NCBI GenBank assembly: GCA_002429045.1
Contig: DIYM01000017.1
Location: 6,777-70,776, forward strand
Direction: 5' to 3'
Length of the DNA: 64,000 nt
DNA from: Phycisphaerales bacterium UBA6054
GTDB taxonomy: Bacteria; Planctomycetota; Phycisphaerae; Phycisphaerales; UBA1924
Shown here: positions 25,576 through 34,069 of the stretch, piece by piece
Layout of the letters: every line of letters begins with the position of its first letter
Numbering within the stretch: position 1 is the stretch's first letter
The notes under the pieces: generated by a model
What the model was told of the DNA's origin: nothing
The model's input: only the letters and a program-made list of their open reading frames with translations
The model's database searches: none
Program-made: the position numbers and the translations under genes

Positions 25576-25751
25576 CCTCGAACCTCGATGTCGCGTGCGG
25601 GACTCTTGCACGGTCCGCCAGGGCACGCCTCCGACCCGGACCGGCCCTGCCGGTTTGTCCCGCCAGGACCGCAAGCATAGCGCGACACCCCGCCCAAACA
25701 CCGATCTCGCCCTGACAAACGCCCCGCTCCCGACTACCATCCGGCACACTC

Positions 25752-25835
25752 GCCGGAGTGGCGGAATTGGCAGACGCGGTGGATTCAAAATCCACTTCTG
25801 GAAACAGAGTGGGGGTTCAAGTCCCCCCTCCGGCA
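25752..25835 (+). tRNA. tRNA-Leu (anticodon CAA)
   Basis: The 7-bp acceptor stem GCCGGAG/CTCCGGC, the D-loop GGCAGACGCG, the anticodon arm GTGGA-TTCAAAA-TCCAC giving anticodon CAA (codon UUG), a long class II variable arm and the T-loop GGTTCAAGTC are all present. The 3' CCA is not encoded. It lies 176 bp from the tig start, in the opposite direction. Confidence 0.95.
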
Positions 25836-25871
25836 TTCGACGGGTCTCGACCGGCCACGGGGAGCGACCGC

Positions 25872-26780
25872 ATGAGCTACCGGCACGCATTCACGCTCAT
25901 CGAACTGCTGGTCGTCATCGCGATCATCGCCCTCCTTACCGGCATCCTCCTTCCCGCGATCGGCTCGGCACGGAACGCCGCGAAGCATGTCAAGTGCGCC
26001 TCGAACATGCGGCAACTCGCCCTCGGTCACGCCCTCTACGCCACAGACAACCGGGACATCAGCATTCCCGGGCGCATGGCCAAAGTCGGCGAGGCAGAAG
26101 ACCCCGCCAACCACTACAACGTCGGCAACGGCATGCACTATCGACCCCGCTGGATGGTCACGATGGGCGCCAGCGCCGGGTTCCACGCCTACGCCGAGCC
26201 CTCCACGGACCCGAGCAAAGACAACGACAACAACCGCCACCTCGAACACGAGATCTTCAGCGATCCCATCGTCAGGGGCTGGACCAACAACCGCAACTAC
26301 GCGCTCGGCTACAACTTCCAGTTTCTCGGAAACACCCGGCGTGACGCGACCGGCCGATTCGTACGCTTCCCCGTCAAGCTCTACAGCATGAACTCCATGA
26401 CGGTCCTCTTCGCCGACACGCTGGGCACCGCCGCAACCTTCGCCCAATCAGAACGCATGCCCTACAACCCCGCCCCCCATCCCGACAAGGACGCGCGTGA
26501 ACTGGGCAACCACGGCTGGTCGCTGGACCCACCACGCCTCACACCGAACAGCGACAACTGCGACGGCAGCCGCGACCAGACGACCCGGTCCGCGATAGAC
26601 GAACGACACGCCGGCAAGGCCAACGTCGCCTGGCTCGACGGGCACGTCGCCGCCAAATCCGCCCCCGAACTCGGGTATGTGCAGAGCACGAACGGACCGT
26701 TCGAGTACGCCCCCGAGGACGCGACCAACAAGCACTTCTCGGGCGACTCCACCGACAAGGACCCCCCTCCTGTCCGCTGA
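25872..26780 (+). CDS. type II pseudopilin-like protein with H-X9-DG motif
   Basis: 302 residues. It starts with a prepilin signal and methylation site [20 protein letters not shown] and continues as a pilin N-terminal helix ([20 protein letters not shown]). Near the C-terminus, [14 protein letters not shown] is the H-X9-DG motif found in large pseudopilin families of planctomycetes. It is probably processed by a prepilin peptidase and sits in the envelope; the large paralogous families have no known specific role. The gene starts 37 bp after tRNA-Leu. Confidence 0.92.
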   Translation: MSYRHAFTLIELLVVIAIIALLTGILLPAIGSARNAAKHVKCASNMRQLALGHALYATDNRDISIPGRMAKVGEAEDPANHYNVGNGMHYRPRWMVTMGASAGFHAYAEPSTDPSKDNDNNRHLEHEIFSDPIVRGWTNNRNYALGYNFQFLGNTRRDATGRFVRFPVKLYSMNSMTVLFADTLGTAATFAQSERMPYNPAPHPDKDARELGNHGWSLDPPRLTPNSDNCDGSRDQTTRSAIDERHAGKANVAWLDGHVAAKSAPELGYVQSTNGPFEYAPEDATNKHFSGDSTDKDPPPVR

Positions 26781-26801
26781 TCGCCCGCCCAACAATCGAC
26801 C

Positions 26802-27221
26802 ATGCCCAAGCCCTTCCACATCGCCTTCCCCGTCGACGACCTCGACGCCGCCCGATCCTTCTACGCCGGCGTGCTCGGTTGCCCAGAGGGACGCTCCAGC
26901 GACCACTGGATCGACTTCGACCTCTTCGGCCACCAGATCGTCGCACACCTCGCCCCCGCCACCGGTCGACCCGACCCGTCCTAGAACCCGGTCGATGGCC
27001 GCGCCGTCCCCGTCCCCCACTTCGGAGTCGTCCTTGGCATGGACCAGTGGCACACCCTCGCCGACCGCGTCAGAGCAGCCGGAGTCCCGTTCGTCATCGA
27101 GCCGTACGTCCGCTTCGAGGGCCAGCCCGGCGAGCAGGCGACGATGTTCTTCCTCGACCCCGCCGGCAACGCACTGGAGTTCAAAGCGCTCGCGGACATC
27201 CGCCAGCTCTTCGCGTCCTGA
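26802..27221 (+). pseudogene. VOC (glyoxalase) family protein, interrupted by an in-frame TAG
   Basis: One reading frame encodes a complete VOC-family protein (about 139 codons) except for a TAG at 26982-26984. The first part, [20 protein letters not shown] to [12 protein letters not shown], has the first metal-ligand His and the family helix. After the stop the frame resumes with [20 protein letters not shown] and ends with [16 protein letters not shown] containing the last ligand Glu. Both halves look conserved, so the mutation is recent, or the stop is a sequencing error, or it is read through. The second half might be restarted internally at the ATG 27039. Confidence 0.8.
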
Positions 27222-27401
27222 CCACCCAGAGCCCCCGCCGACCGCCCGGGCTCGGCACGGCTGCTCGCTCCTGCCGGTCTACAATCACAGCCCGGAAGCC
27301 GCCGCACGCACCACGCCCCGCGGCAGCACCCGAGACCATCCTGAACCCGCCCATCTGAACCAGCCCAGAAGACCGACACCAACCCACCGAGGACACCTCC
27401 C

Positions 27402-27740
27402 ATGGCCGACCAGAACCCCCAAGGCAACCCGCAGCAGCAGATCCAGCTCCGCATCGACGAAACCAAGATGACGAGCACCTACGCCAACACCATCCGCACC
27501 TCCAACACCCAGGACGAGGTGGTCATGGACTTCGGGATGAACCTGCCCATGCAAGCCCCGGGCCAGGCCCCGACGATCGTGTTCAACGTCGGCTCCCGCG
27601 TCATCATGAACTGGGCCGGCGCCAAGCGCCTCGTGATGTCGCTCGGCAACGCCGTCCGCCAGTACGAAGAGCAGTTCGGCACCATCGAGATCAACCAGGG
27701 CCAGCAGCAGGCCGCCCCCCCGCCCGCGCCCAACGCCTGA
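27402..27740 (+). CDS. DUF3467 protein
   Basis: 112 residues. The core IDETKMTSTYANTIRTSNTQDEVVMDFGMN and the C-terminal AKRLVMSLGNAVRQYEEQFG match DUF3467, a small soluble family common in planctomycetes and relatives and without a known role. Ends are low complexity (Gln- and Pro-rich). A ribosome site GAGGACACCTCCC is poor. It stands alone ahead of the moxR operon. Confidence 0.85.
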   Translation: MADQNPQGNPQQQIQLRIDETKMTSTYANTIRTSNTQDEVVMDFGMNLPMQAPGQAPTIVFNVGSRVIMNWAGAKRLVMSLGNAVRQYEEQFGTIEINQGQQQAAPPPAPNA

Positions 27741-27796
27741 CCCGCATTCACCCACGCAGACTCCCGCAACCGATACCTCGGGTGACGGGAACTTCA

Positions 27797-27832
27797 GCCG
27801 CGGGCATCCTGTAGCACAACCACGCCCGCGGC
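27797..27832 (+). terminator. 9-bp inverted repeat between DUF3467 gene and moxR
   Basis: GCCGCGGGC and GCCCGCGGC pair perfectly around an 18-nt loop. There is no T-tract after it. It may end the DUF3467 transcript or fold in the moxR leader. Confidence 0.4.
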
Positions 27833-27907
27833 CCGTCGTCAGCCAAGCCGCGAACCAACCGTGGACCCCGTCCGTACCCACACGGACCGCCTCAGGAGGA
27901 GCCCACC

Positions 27908-28924
27908 TTGACCGATCCGACGATCGCGCCGCCCGTCGCCCCGCCCGACGAGCACGACGTGCTGGAAGCCGCCCGCCCAGTCCAGGGCCTGGCAGAGCAG
28001 GTCGCGCGCGTCGTGGTCGGGCAGGAACGGATGGTCCGGGCACTGCTCATCGGCGTGCTGACCGGCGGGCACGTGCTCCTCGAGGGCGTCCCGGGGCTGG
28101 CCAAGACCCTCACCGTGACCACCCTGGCCAAGGCGATGCACGCCGACTTTTCACGCATCCAGTTCACGCCCGACCTCCTGCCCGCCGACCTGATCGGGAC
28201 ACTCATCTACGACCCCAAAGAAGGCACCTTCACCCCGCGCAAGGGGCCGGTGTTCGCTAACCTCGTCCTCGCCGATGAGATCAACCGAGCCCCGGCCAAG
28301 GTCCAGTCCGCCCTGCTCGAAGCGATGCAGGAACGCTCCGCGACCATCGGCGATACCACCTACCGCGTGGGCGATCCCTTCCTCGTCCTGGCGACCCAGA
28401 ACCCGATCGAACAGGAAGGCACCTACCGCCTCCCCGAGGCACAGGTCGACCGCTTCATGCTCAAGCTCAAAGTCGGCTACCCCACGAAAGCCGACGAACG
28501 CGCCATCATCGACCGCATGGTTGTTTCCGAGCCCGTGGAGGTCGAACCGATCGTCACACTCGACGACATCCGCGCCGCCAAAGCCGCCGTCGGAAGCGTC
28601 GCGATCGACGAGCGCATCCGAGACTACATCGTCGAGATCGTCCACGCCACGCGCGACCCGGCGACCTCGCCCACACGGTTCGGCCTCGACCTGCCCAAAC
28701 TGATCGAGTTCGGCGCTTCGCCCCGCGCCTCGATCTCACTGGCCAAGGCCGCCCGCGCCCACGCCCTGCTCCAGGGACGCCCATTCGTCACCCCATCGGA
28801 CATCAAATCCGTCGGGATGGACGTGCTCCGCCACCGGGTCATCGTCGGGTACGAAGCCGAAGCCGAGGGCGTCACGCCGGAGGACATCGTGCAAGAGATC
28901 TTCAACCGCGTTCCGATCCCCTGA
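27908..28924 (+). CDS. MoxR-type AAA+ ATPase
   Basis: 338 residues. Chaperone-like ATPase that in other bacteria acts with von Willebrand A proteins to mature or insert metal or envelope proteins. Walker A is GVPGLAKT, Walker B is VLADEINRAP, sensor 1 is ATQNPIEQEGTYRLPEAQ with the MoxR pattern, and the C-terminal lid has FGASPRASISLAKAARAHAL. The TTG start is supported by AGGAGGA seven bases upstream. First gene of an eight-gene operon. Confidence 0.95.
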   Translation: MTDPTIAPPVAPPDEHDVLEAARPVQGLAEQVARVVVGQERMVRALLIGVLTGGHVLLEGVPGLAKTLTVTTLAKAMHADFSRIQFTPDLLPADLIGTLIYDPKEGTFTPRKGPVFANLVLADEINRAPAKVQSALLEAMQERSATIGDTTYRVGDPFLVLATQNPIEQEGTYRLPEAQVDRFMLKLKVGYPTKADERAIIDRMVVSEPVEVEPIVTLDDIRAAKAAVGSVAIDERIRDYIVEIVHATRDPATSPTRFGLDLPKLIEFGASPRASISLAKAARAHALLQGRPFVTPSDIKSVGMDVLRHRVIVGYEAEAEGVTPEDIVQEIFNRVPIP

Positions 28925-28956
28925 CCGACCAGAAGCCCGCACGCCGAGGCACCCGG

Positions 28957-29859
28957 ATGCTCACCGAAGAACTCATGCAGGAGGCCCGCAAGCTGGAGAT
29001 CCGCGCCCGCCGACGCGTCGACGATCTGCTCTCCGGGCAATACCACTCGGCCTTCAAGGGCCAAGGCATCGAGTTCTCAGAAGTCCGCGAGTACCAGCCC
29101 GGAGACGAAGTCCGCTGGATCGACTGGAACGTCACCGCACGCGCCGGCAAGCCGTTCGTCAAGCGGTTCGTCGAAGAGCGCCAGCTCACCGTCATCCTCG
29201 CGATCGACTGCGGCCCGTCGTCCATGTTCGGCTCGACCGCCAAAACCAAGCACCGGCTCGCCGCCGAGATCGGCGCGTGCCTCACGCTCGCCGCCACACG
29301 CAACAACGACTTCGCCGGGCTCCACCTGCTCGGAGCAAAGCACCCCATCCACCTGCCCCCCGCACGCGGACGAACCCACGCCCTCCGCGTCATCCGAGAG
29401 CTGCTCGCCGCAGAGCCCGCCGACAACCCCGCGCCATTGGCCGACGAACTCGCGGACCTCAGCCGCACACTCAAACGCTCGGCCATCGTCTTCCTCATCT
29501 CCGACCTGCTCGACGATCTCCCAGAATCCGACGGGCCAGAACCCGACTGGGCCCGCCCCGTCCGGCTCATGGCCCGCAAGCACGATCTCATCGCCGTCAC
29601 CCCCGAAGACCCCCGAGAACGCGAGCTGCCAAAGATGGGCCTGCTCCGCATGGCCGACCCTATCACCGGGCGGAGGGTCACCGTCGACACATCGTCGGCC
29701 CGAGTGCGCGCACGGTACTCCGCGGCAGCCAAACGCGACGACCAGGTCATCGACAAAGCGCTCGGCAGGGCCCGCGTCGATCGGGTCCGCGTCTCGACCG
29801 CCAACCCCTTCGCCGACGATCTCGCCAGGTTCCTCCGGACACGGGACCGCCGGGCATGA
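28957..29859 (+). CDS. DUF58 protein (MoxR partner)
   Basis: 300 residues. Typical DUF58 opening: RARRRVDDLLSGQYHSAFKGQGIEFSEVREY is split here by the signature GIEFSEVREYQPGDEVRWID, then the degenerate von Willebrand A core VILAIDCGPSSMFG. DUF58 proteins are nearly always next to moxR and are thought to be clients or adaptors of the ATPase. It lies 32 bp after moxR and overlaps the next gene by 4 bp. Confidence 0.93.
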   Translation: MLTEELMQEARKLEIRARRRVDDLLSGQYHSAFKGQGIEFSEVREYQPGDEVRWIDWNVTARAGKPFVKRFVEERQLTVILAIDCGPSSMFGSTAKTKHRLAAEIGACLTLAATRNNDFAGLHLLGAKHPIHLPPARGRTHALRVIRELLAAEPADNPAPLADELADLSRTLKRSAIVFLISDLLDDLPESDGPEPDWARPVRLMARKHDLIAVTPEDPRERELPKMGLLRMADPITGRRVTVDTSSARVRARYSAAAKRDDQVIDKALGRARVDRVRVSTANPFADDLARFLRTRDRRA

Positions 29860-30761
29860 TCCGCGTTGCGCCGACCATCCTGTGCTGCCCGCTGCTGCTC
29901 CTGGCCGCCTGCCAACGCGAGCACACGCCAACGCCCCCCGTCCCCGCCGCCGAAGTGACGGCGTCCGATGACCAAGCCGGCATCCAACTCGCCCTCGCCG
30001 CAGACCGAACCGACATCACCACCCTCGACCGGGTGAAGGTCACCATCACGCTCCGCCGGCCGATCGCCAAGGCCGTCATGCTGATCGAGCCTGACTGGGA
30101 GTCCACCGGGTGGACGCGCGTCGGATCGACCGACTCCGATCCCGTCGCGATCGACGCGCGGCGCATCGAACGATCCCGCACCGTCACGATCGAGCCGTTC
30201 CTCCCCGGCGATTACACGATCCCGTCGGCCGGCATCCAGTGGACCACCCCGGACCTGACCCGGACCCTGCAAACACCACAACTCGGGGTGACCGTCGCCA
30301 GCGTCCTCACACCCGACGACACCGAAGAGTTGGACCAGCCCGCCTCCACCATGCCCCCGCCGGCCCGAACCGATGACGACCCGCTCGCGCCGCTGATCGT
30401 CTCGCTGGTCGTGCTGACCGGCGCCCTCCTGGCATGGAAAGCGACCAGACGCCCGCCGCACACCGACCACGACCCCTCGCCCGCAGACACCATCCGCGAG
30501 ATCGCCAACGGGCGGCACGAGGGACAAACCCAGCTCGCCGAACTCCACCGAGCCCTCGCGATGGCCGAGCCGATGCCCTCATCGAAGCAACGCCTCGATG
30601 AACTCATCGCCCGCTGCGAGACCGCGCGCTTCTCGCCACCCGGGCGCGGCCCGATCGAGCCGACCGACCCCAGACAACTCGCGTCCACCGCGCTCGAGCT
30701 GATCGTCACCGATCCGCCCGACAACGCCCCCGGCGCCGACACGACCGGGAGGGACGCATGA
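29856..30761 (+). CDS. lipoprotein of the moxR-bat operon
   Basis: 301 residues. N-terminal lipoprotein signal ending LLAAC (Cys19). A beta-rich domain follows (VTITLRRPIAKAVMLIEP; RTVTIEPFLPGDYTIPSAGIQW), similar in style to the strands of BatD, then one membrane helix (about 182-200) and a soluble helical tail. Position between DUF58 and the first vWA gene is where such operons carry a variable BatD-like gene. Function inferred from context only. Confidence 0.75.
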   Translation: MIRVAPTILCCPLLLLAACQREHTPTPPVPAAEVTASDDQAGIQLALAADRTDITTLDRVKVTITLRRPIAKAVMLIEPDWESTGWTRVGSTDSDPVAIDARRIERSRTVTIEPFLPGDYTIPSAGIQWTTPDLTRTLQTPQLGVTVASVLTPDDTEELDQPASTMPPPARTDDDPLAPLIVSLVVLTGALLAWKATRRPPHTDHDPSPADTIREIANGRHEGQTQLAELHRALAMAEPMPSSKQRLDELIARCETARFSPPGRGPIEPTDPRQLASTALELIVTDPPDNAPGADTTGRDA

Positions 30762-31819
30762 CCACCTTCCGCTTCGCCGAGCCCTGGGCGTTCGCTGCCC
30801 TCGCGGTCGTGATCCCCTGGCTGCTCATCGCCTTATGGAGACGACCGAGCTCGCCGGCGGTCCTCGCCCCCGTCTTCCGCCGGGCGCAGTCCGCGGGCTC
30901 GTCCCCGGTCGCGTGGCTCGCGACACTCCCGCCCCTGGCCCGCGTGGGCGCACTGGCTTTTCTCGCGTACGCCCTCGCACGCCCGCAACACCTCACCCAG
31001 AACGCCGAGAGCTCCCGAGACGCCATCGCCCTCCAACTCGTGGTCGACCGCTCGGGATCGATGGACGACCCCGCCGAGTTCGAGGGCGAGCAGACCAACC
31101 GCCTCGAAGCCGTCAAGAAAGTCGTCCGCCGGTTCGTCCTCGGGGACGAGAGCGGCACGAACCCCGACCTCGACGGACGCCCGGGCGACCTGGTCGGACT
31201 CATCGTGTTCGGCTCCTACGCCGACACCCTGATGCCCATGACCACCTCGCACGAAGCGCTCATCGACTCGCTCGAGCGAGTCGAGGTCGCCCGAGACCAG
31301 CGCGAACGATCGACCGCGATCGGTGACGCGCTCGTTCTCGCCAACGCCCGGCTCCGGGCCGCCGAGGACATCCTCAGGTCCGAGTCCGAAGACCCGGACT
31401 TCTCGCTCAACTCGAAAGCCATCGTCCTGCTCACGGACGGCGAGAACCGCGCCGGCCAGTACTCCCCCGCCGACGCAGCCGGGCTCGCCAAAGAATGGGG
31501 CGTCACCATCTACATCGTCGGCATCCGCGGAGGCACCAGGATCGGCGCGGGCCGATTCGGACGGGGCGTGCAGCCCGTCAACGAGCGGGAGATGCGAGCC
31601 GTCGCCGAGCACACCGGCGGGCGGTTCTGGCCCGTCGATGACCTCTCCGACCTGCCCGACATCTACGCCCAGATCGATCGGCTCGAACGCACCGAGATCC
31701 GCGTCAACGAGACCACAGAAATCTCCGAGCTCTACCACCAGCCCGCCCGCGTCGGGATCGCCCTGCTCGCCCTCGAAGCCCTCCTCCGCCTGCTCCTCCT
31801 GCGGAGGCTCCACGCATGA
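30758..31819 (+). CDS. batA: BatA-like von Willebrand A membrane protein
   Basis: 353 residues. An N-terminal double helix anchor (FAALAVVIPWLLIALW; VGALAFLAYALA) and a C-terminal helix (VGIALLALEALLRLLLLRR) flank a vWA domain with an intact MIDAS: VVDRSGSMDD, then TAIGDALVLANARL and LLTDGENRAGQ. Such proteins bind a divalent metal and partner MoxR in envelope stress or protein assembly. ATG overlaps the previous stop (ATGA). Confidence 0.92.
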   Translation: MTTFRFAEPWAFAALAVVIPWLLIALWRRPSSPAVLAPVFRRAQSAGSSPVAWLATLPPLARVGALAFLAYALARPQHLTQNAESSRDAIALQLVVDRSGSMDDPAEFEGEQTNRLEAVKKVVRRFVLGDESGTNPDLDGRPGDLVGLIVFGSYADTLMPMTTSHEALIDSLERVEVARDQRERSTAIGDALVLANARLRAAEDILRSESEDPDFSLNSKAIVLLTDGENRAGQYSPADAAGLAKEWGVTIYIVGIRGGTRIGAGRFGRGVQPVNEREMRAVAEHTGGRFWPVDDLSDLPDIYAQIDRLERTEIRVNETTEISELYHQPARVGIALLALEALLRLLLLRRLHA

Positions 31820-32853
31820 TCAGCAGCACGCCCCTCCAACTCGCCGGCACCTGGCAACTCGCCCACCCCGCGTGGCTGCTCCTTCTGGCCCCCGCGCTGT
31901 TCGCGCCCCCCGCGCTCTGGATCGTCCGTGCCCTCAACAACCGTCGGCTCGCGCGATACGCGCACCCCGACCAACTCGAGCACCTCGCCGGCAGACCGCT
32001 CCGCCTCGTCCACATCATCCGCGGGCTGACCCTCTCGGCCGCCATCGCCTGCCTCGCCATCGCCATGGCCCAGCCCCAATCCGATCCGGTCGAGATCGAC
32101 TCCGAACGGACCGGACGCGACGTCGTCTTCCTCCTCGACGTGTCACGCTCGATGCTCGCCTCCGACGTCGCGCCCACCCGCCTCGACCGCGCCAAGCTCT
32201 GGATCAAGGACCTCGTCGCCGAACTCCGGGGCGACCGGTTCGCCCTTGTCGCCTTCGCGGGGTCGGCATCGGTCCGGTCCCCCCTGACCAGCGACAACCT
32301 CTTCTTCACCCAAACCCTCGATGAGCTCACCCCCGCCTCGGTCGATCGAGGCGGCACCAACATCGGCGACGCGATCCGCAAAACAATGGAACTCGTGGTC
32401 CCAGAACGCGACGATCGCGACGCCGGCGCCTTCACCGACCTCATCCTCATCACCGACGGCGAAGACCAAGAATCGCTGCCCGTCCAAGCCGCCCAGGCCG
32501 CGGCGCAACGCGGCGTCCGCATCATCTCCATCGGCATCGGGTCGACCACCGGAGCCACGATCAGGTCATCGGAGGGGTCACCCGACACCGTCAGCACCCG
32601 CCTGGACCCCACGACCCTCACCCGGATCGCGGGCGCCTCGCCGGCCAACGCGTATCTCGAGGTCGGGACCGGCACCCTCGATCTGCCCAGGTTCTACAGA
32701 GACCTCATCGCGACCGCCGAGCAGGCCGCCCTGGAGCAGACAACCACCATCCAGTACACCGAGCGGTTCTACTGGTTCATGTGGCCGGCGTTCGCCCTGC
32801 TCGCCGCAGACCGCATCCTCATCCCCCGCCGGACAAGGAGCACGCCTTGGTAA
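31816..32853 (+). CDS. batB: BatB-like von Willebrand A membrane protein
   Basis: 345 residues. Paralogue of the preceding gene: N-terminal anchor (WLLLLAPALFAPPALWIV), a vWA domain with MIDAS LLDVSRSMLASDV, DRGGTNIGDAIRK and LITDGEDQES, and a C-terminal helix. The DVSRSM motif and the DRAK segment after it are typical of BatB. Overlaps batA by 4 bp and the next gene by 7 bp. Confidence 0.92.
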   Translation: MISSTPLQLAGTWQLAHPAWLLLLAPALFAPPALWIVRALNNRRLARYAHPDQLEHLAGRPLRLVHIIRGLTLSAAIACLAIAMAQPQSDPVEIDSERTGRDVVFLLDVSRSMLASDVAPTRLDRAKLWIKDLVAELRGDRFALVAFAGSASVRSPLTSDNLFFTQTLDELTPASVDRGGTNIGDAIRKTMELVVPERDDRDAGAFTDLILITDGEDQESLPVQAAQAAAQRGVRIISIGIGSTTGATIRSSEGSPDTVSTRLDPTTLTRIAGASPANAYLEVGTGTLDLPRFYRDLIATAEQAALEQTTTIQYTERFYWFMWPAFALLAADRILIPRRTRSTPW

Positions 32854-34052
32854 CCGGAACCGTTCTATCAATCGCCATGCTCCAAGCCGCGACCCAACCG
32901 CTGCCGGACATGCGCGACCAGCCGCCCGCGCAGCAGGACGCGGCCGTCGCACGGGCACCCATCTCCCGCGAGACCGCCGAACGGCGCCTCGACGCCATCC
33001 TCGACTCGGGCATCGCCAACAGAGAGACCGTCGCGCTGCTCCGCGAACTCGCCGAGCGTGTGGACGACCCCGAACTCGCCCCGCTGATCCGCTACAACGC
33101 AGGCGTGATCGCGATGCGGACCGACTCGCCCGAGTCGCGGTCCGACGCCCAGGAACTCTTCCGCGAAGCGGACCGCGACGCGACCGACCCCGCCCTGCGC
33201 GCCTCCGCCAGATACAACCTCGCGCACACGATCATCGACGCCGCCGACAGCCAGTCCCCCCCCGAACAACTCGAGAGCATCGCCGACATCGACGCCCGGA
33301 TCGCCGCGTACCGACGCGCCGAACGCGCCTTCCGAAGCACCCTCGACGCCGACCCCACCCACACCCAAACCGCCAAGAACACCGAGCGTCTCCGACGACG
33401 CATCCAGGAGCTCCGCGACAAGCGGGATCTGCTCGACCAACAGCAGCAGACACTCGACGAACTCGCCGACCAACTCGACGAACTCGCCGAGCAGCAGCAA
33501 CGCCAGGCGGACCAGAACCGGGCACGCTCGCGACAGAACGAAGAGAACCCCGAACAAGCCGACCAAGACGCCCGCCAGCAGCAGCAGGGCCTCAGCGAGC
33601 AGACCGAGCAGGCCGCCCAAGAGTCGCGCCAAGCCCGATCGCCCGAAGAGACCGAGTCCGCGATGCAACAGGCCCGCCAGGCCCAAAGCCGCGCCGAGCA
33701 ACAACTCGGGCAGGGCCAGACCGACCAGGCCTCCGAATCCCAGAGCGAAGCCGCCGAGCAACTCCGCCAAGCCGCCCAAGAGGCCCGAGATGCCGCACGC
33801 CAAGCACGCGGTCAGCAAGCACAGCCCGGCGGCGATCCGCAGCAGGGCCAACAGCAGCCCCCGTCAGAGCTCGACCAACCATCAGAAAACCGCGACCAAA
33901 CCGCCCAGCAGCCCGGGCAGACCGAGGCCCCCGAGCCCCCAGAAGTGGACCCCATCGCCGAGGCGCTCATCGACAAAGAACGCCGCGAACGCGCCGAACG
34001 GATGCGCTACCTCCAACGCACAGGCCGACAACGCGTCGAGCGAGACTGGTAA
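32847..34052 (+). CDS. batC: BatC-like TPR protein with glutamine-rich coiled coil
   Basis: 401 residues. Start TTG, supported by AAGGAG six bases upstream and by overlap with batB. A signal-like start, then TPR-like helices (residues about 50-180; APLIRYNAGVIAMR, DPALRASARYNLAHTI, AERAFRSTLDADPTHTQTAKN), followed by about 170 residues of Gln/Glu/Ala/Arg-rich sequence with strong coiled-coil character. The end is EALIDKERRERAERMRYLQR. BatC proteins scaffold the BatA/BatB complex. The Gln-rich repeat region is likely to vary in length between strains. Confidence 0.88.
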   Translation: MVTGTVLSIAMLQAATQPLPDMRDQPPAQQDAAVARAPISRETAERRLDAILDSGIANRETVALLRELAERVDDPELAPLIRYNAGVIAMRTDSPESRSDAQELFREADRDATDPALRASARYNLAHTIIDAADSQSPPEQLESIADIDARIAAYRRAERAFRSTLDADPTHTQTAKNTERLRRRIQELRDKRDLLDQQQQTLDELADQLDELAEQQQRQADQNRARSRQNEENPEQADQDARQQQQGLSEQTEQAAQESRQARSPEETESAMQQARQAQSRAEQQLGQGQTDQASESQSEAAEQLRQAAQEARDAARQARGQQAQPGGDPQQGQQQPPSELDQPSENRDQTAQQPGQTEAPEPPEVDPIAEALIDKERRERAERMRYLQRTGRQRVERDW

Positions 34053-34069
34053 ACAGCCAGGCACCGACC

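Noticed and set aside
24274..25680. 468-codon plus-strand frame over tig
   Set aside because: Leu/Asp/Arg/His-rich shadow of trigger factor; no domain or ribosome site.
32321..34069. Upstream extension of the batD frame
   Set aside because: Reads out of frame through batB and batC, with Arg/Pro/Thr-rich nonsense; batD has its own signal peptide start at 34070.
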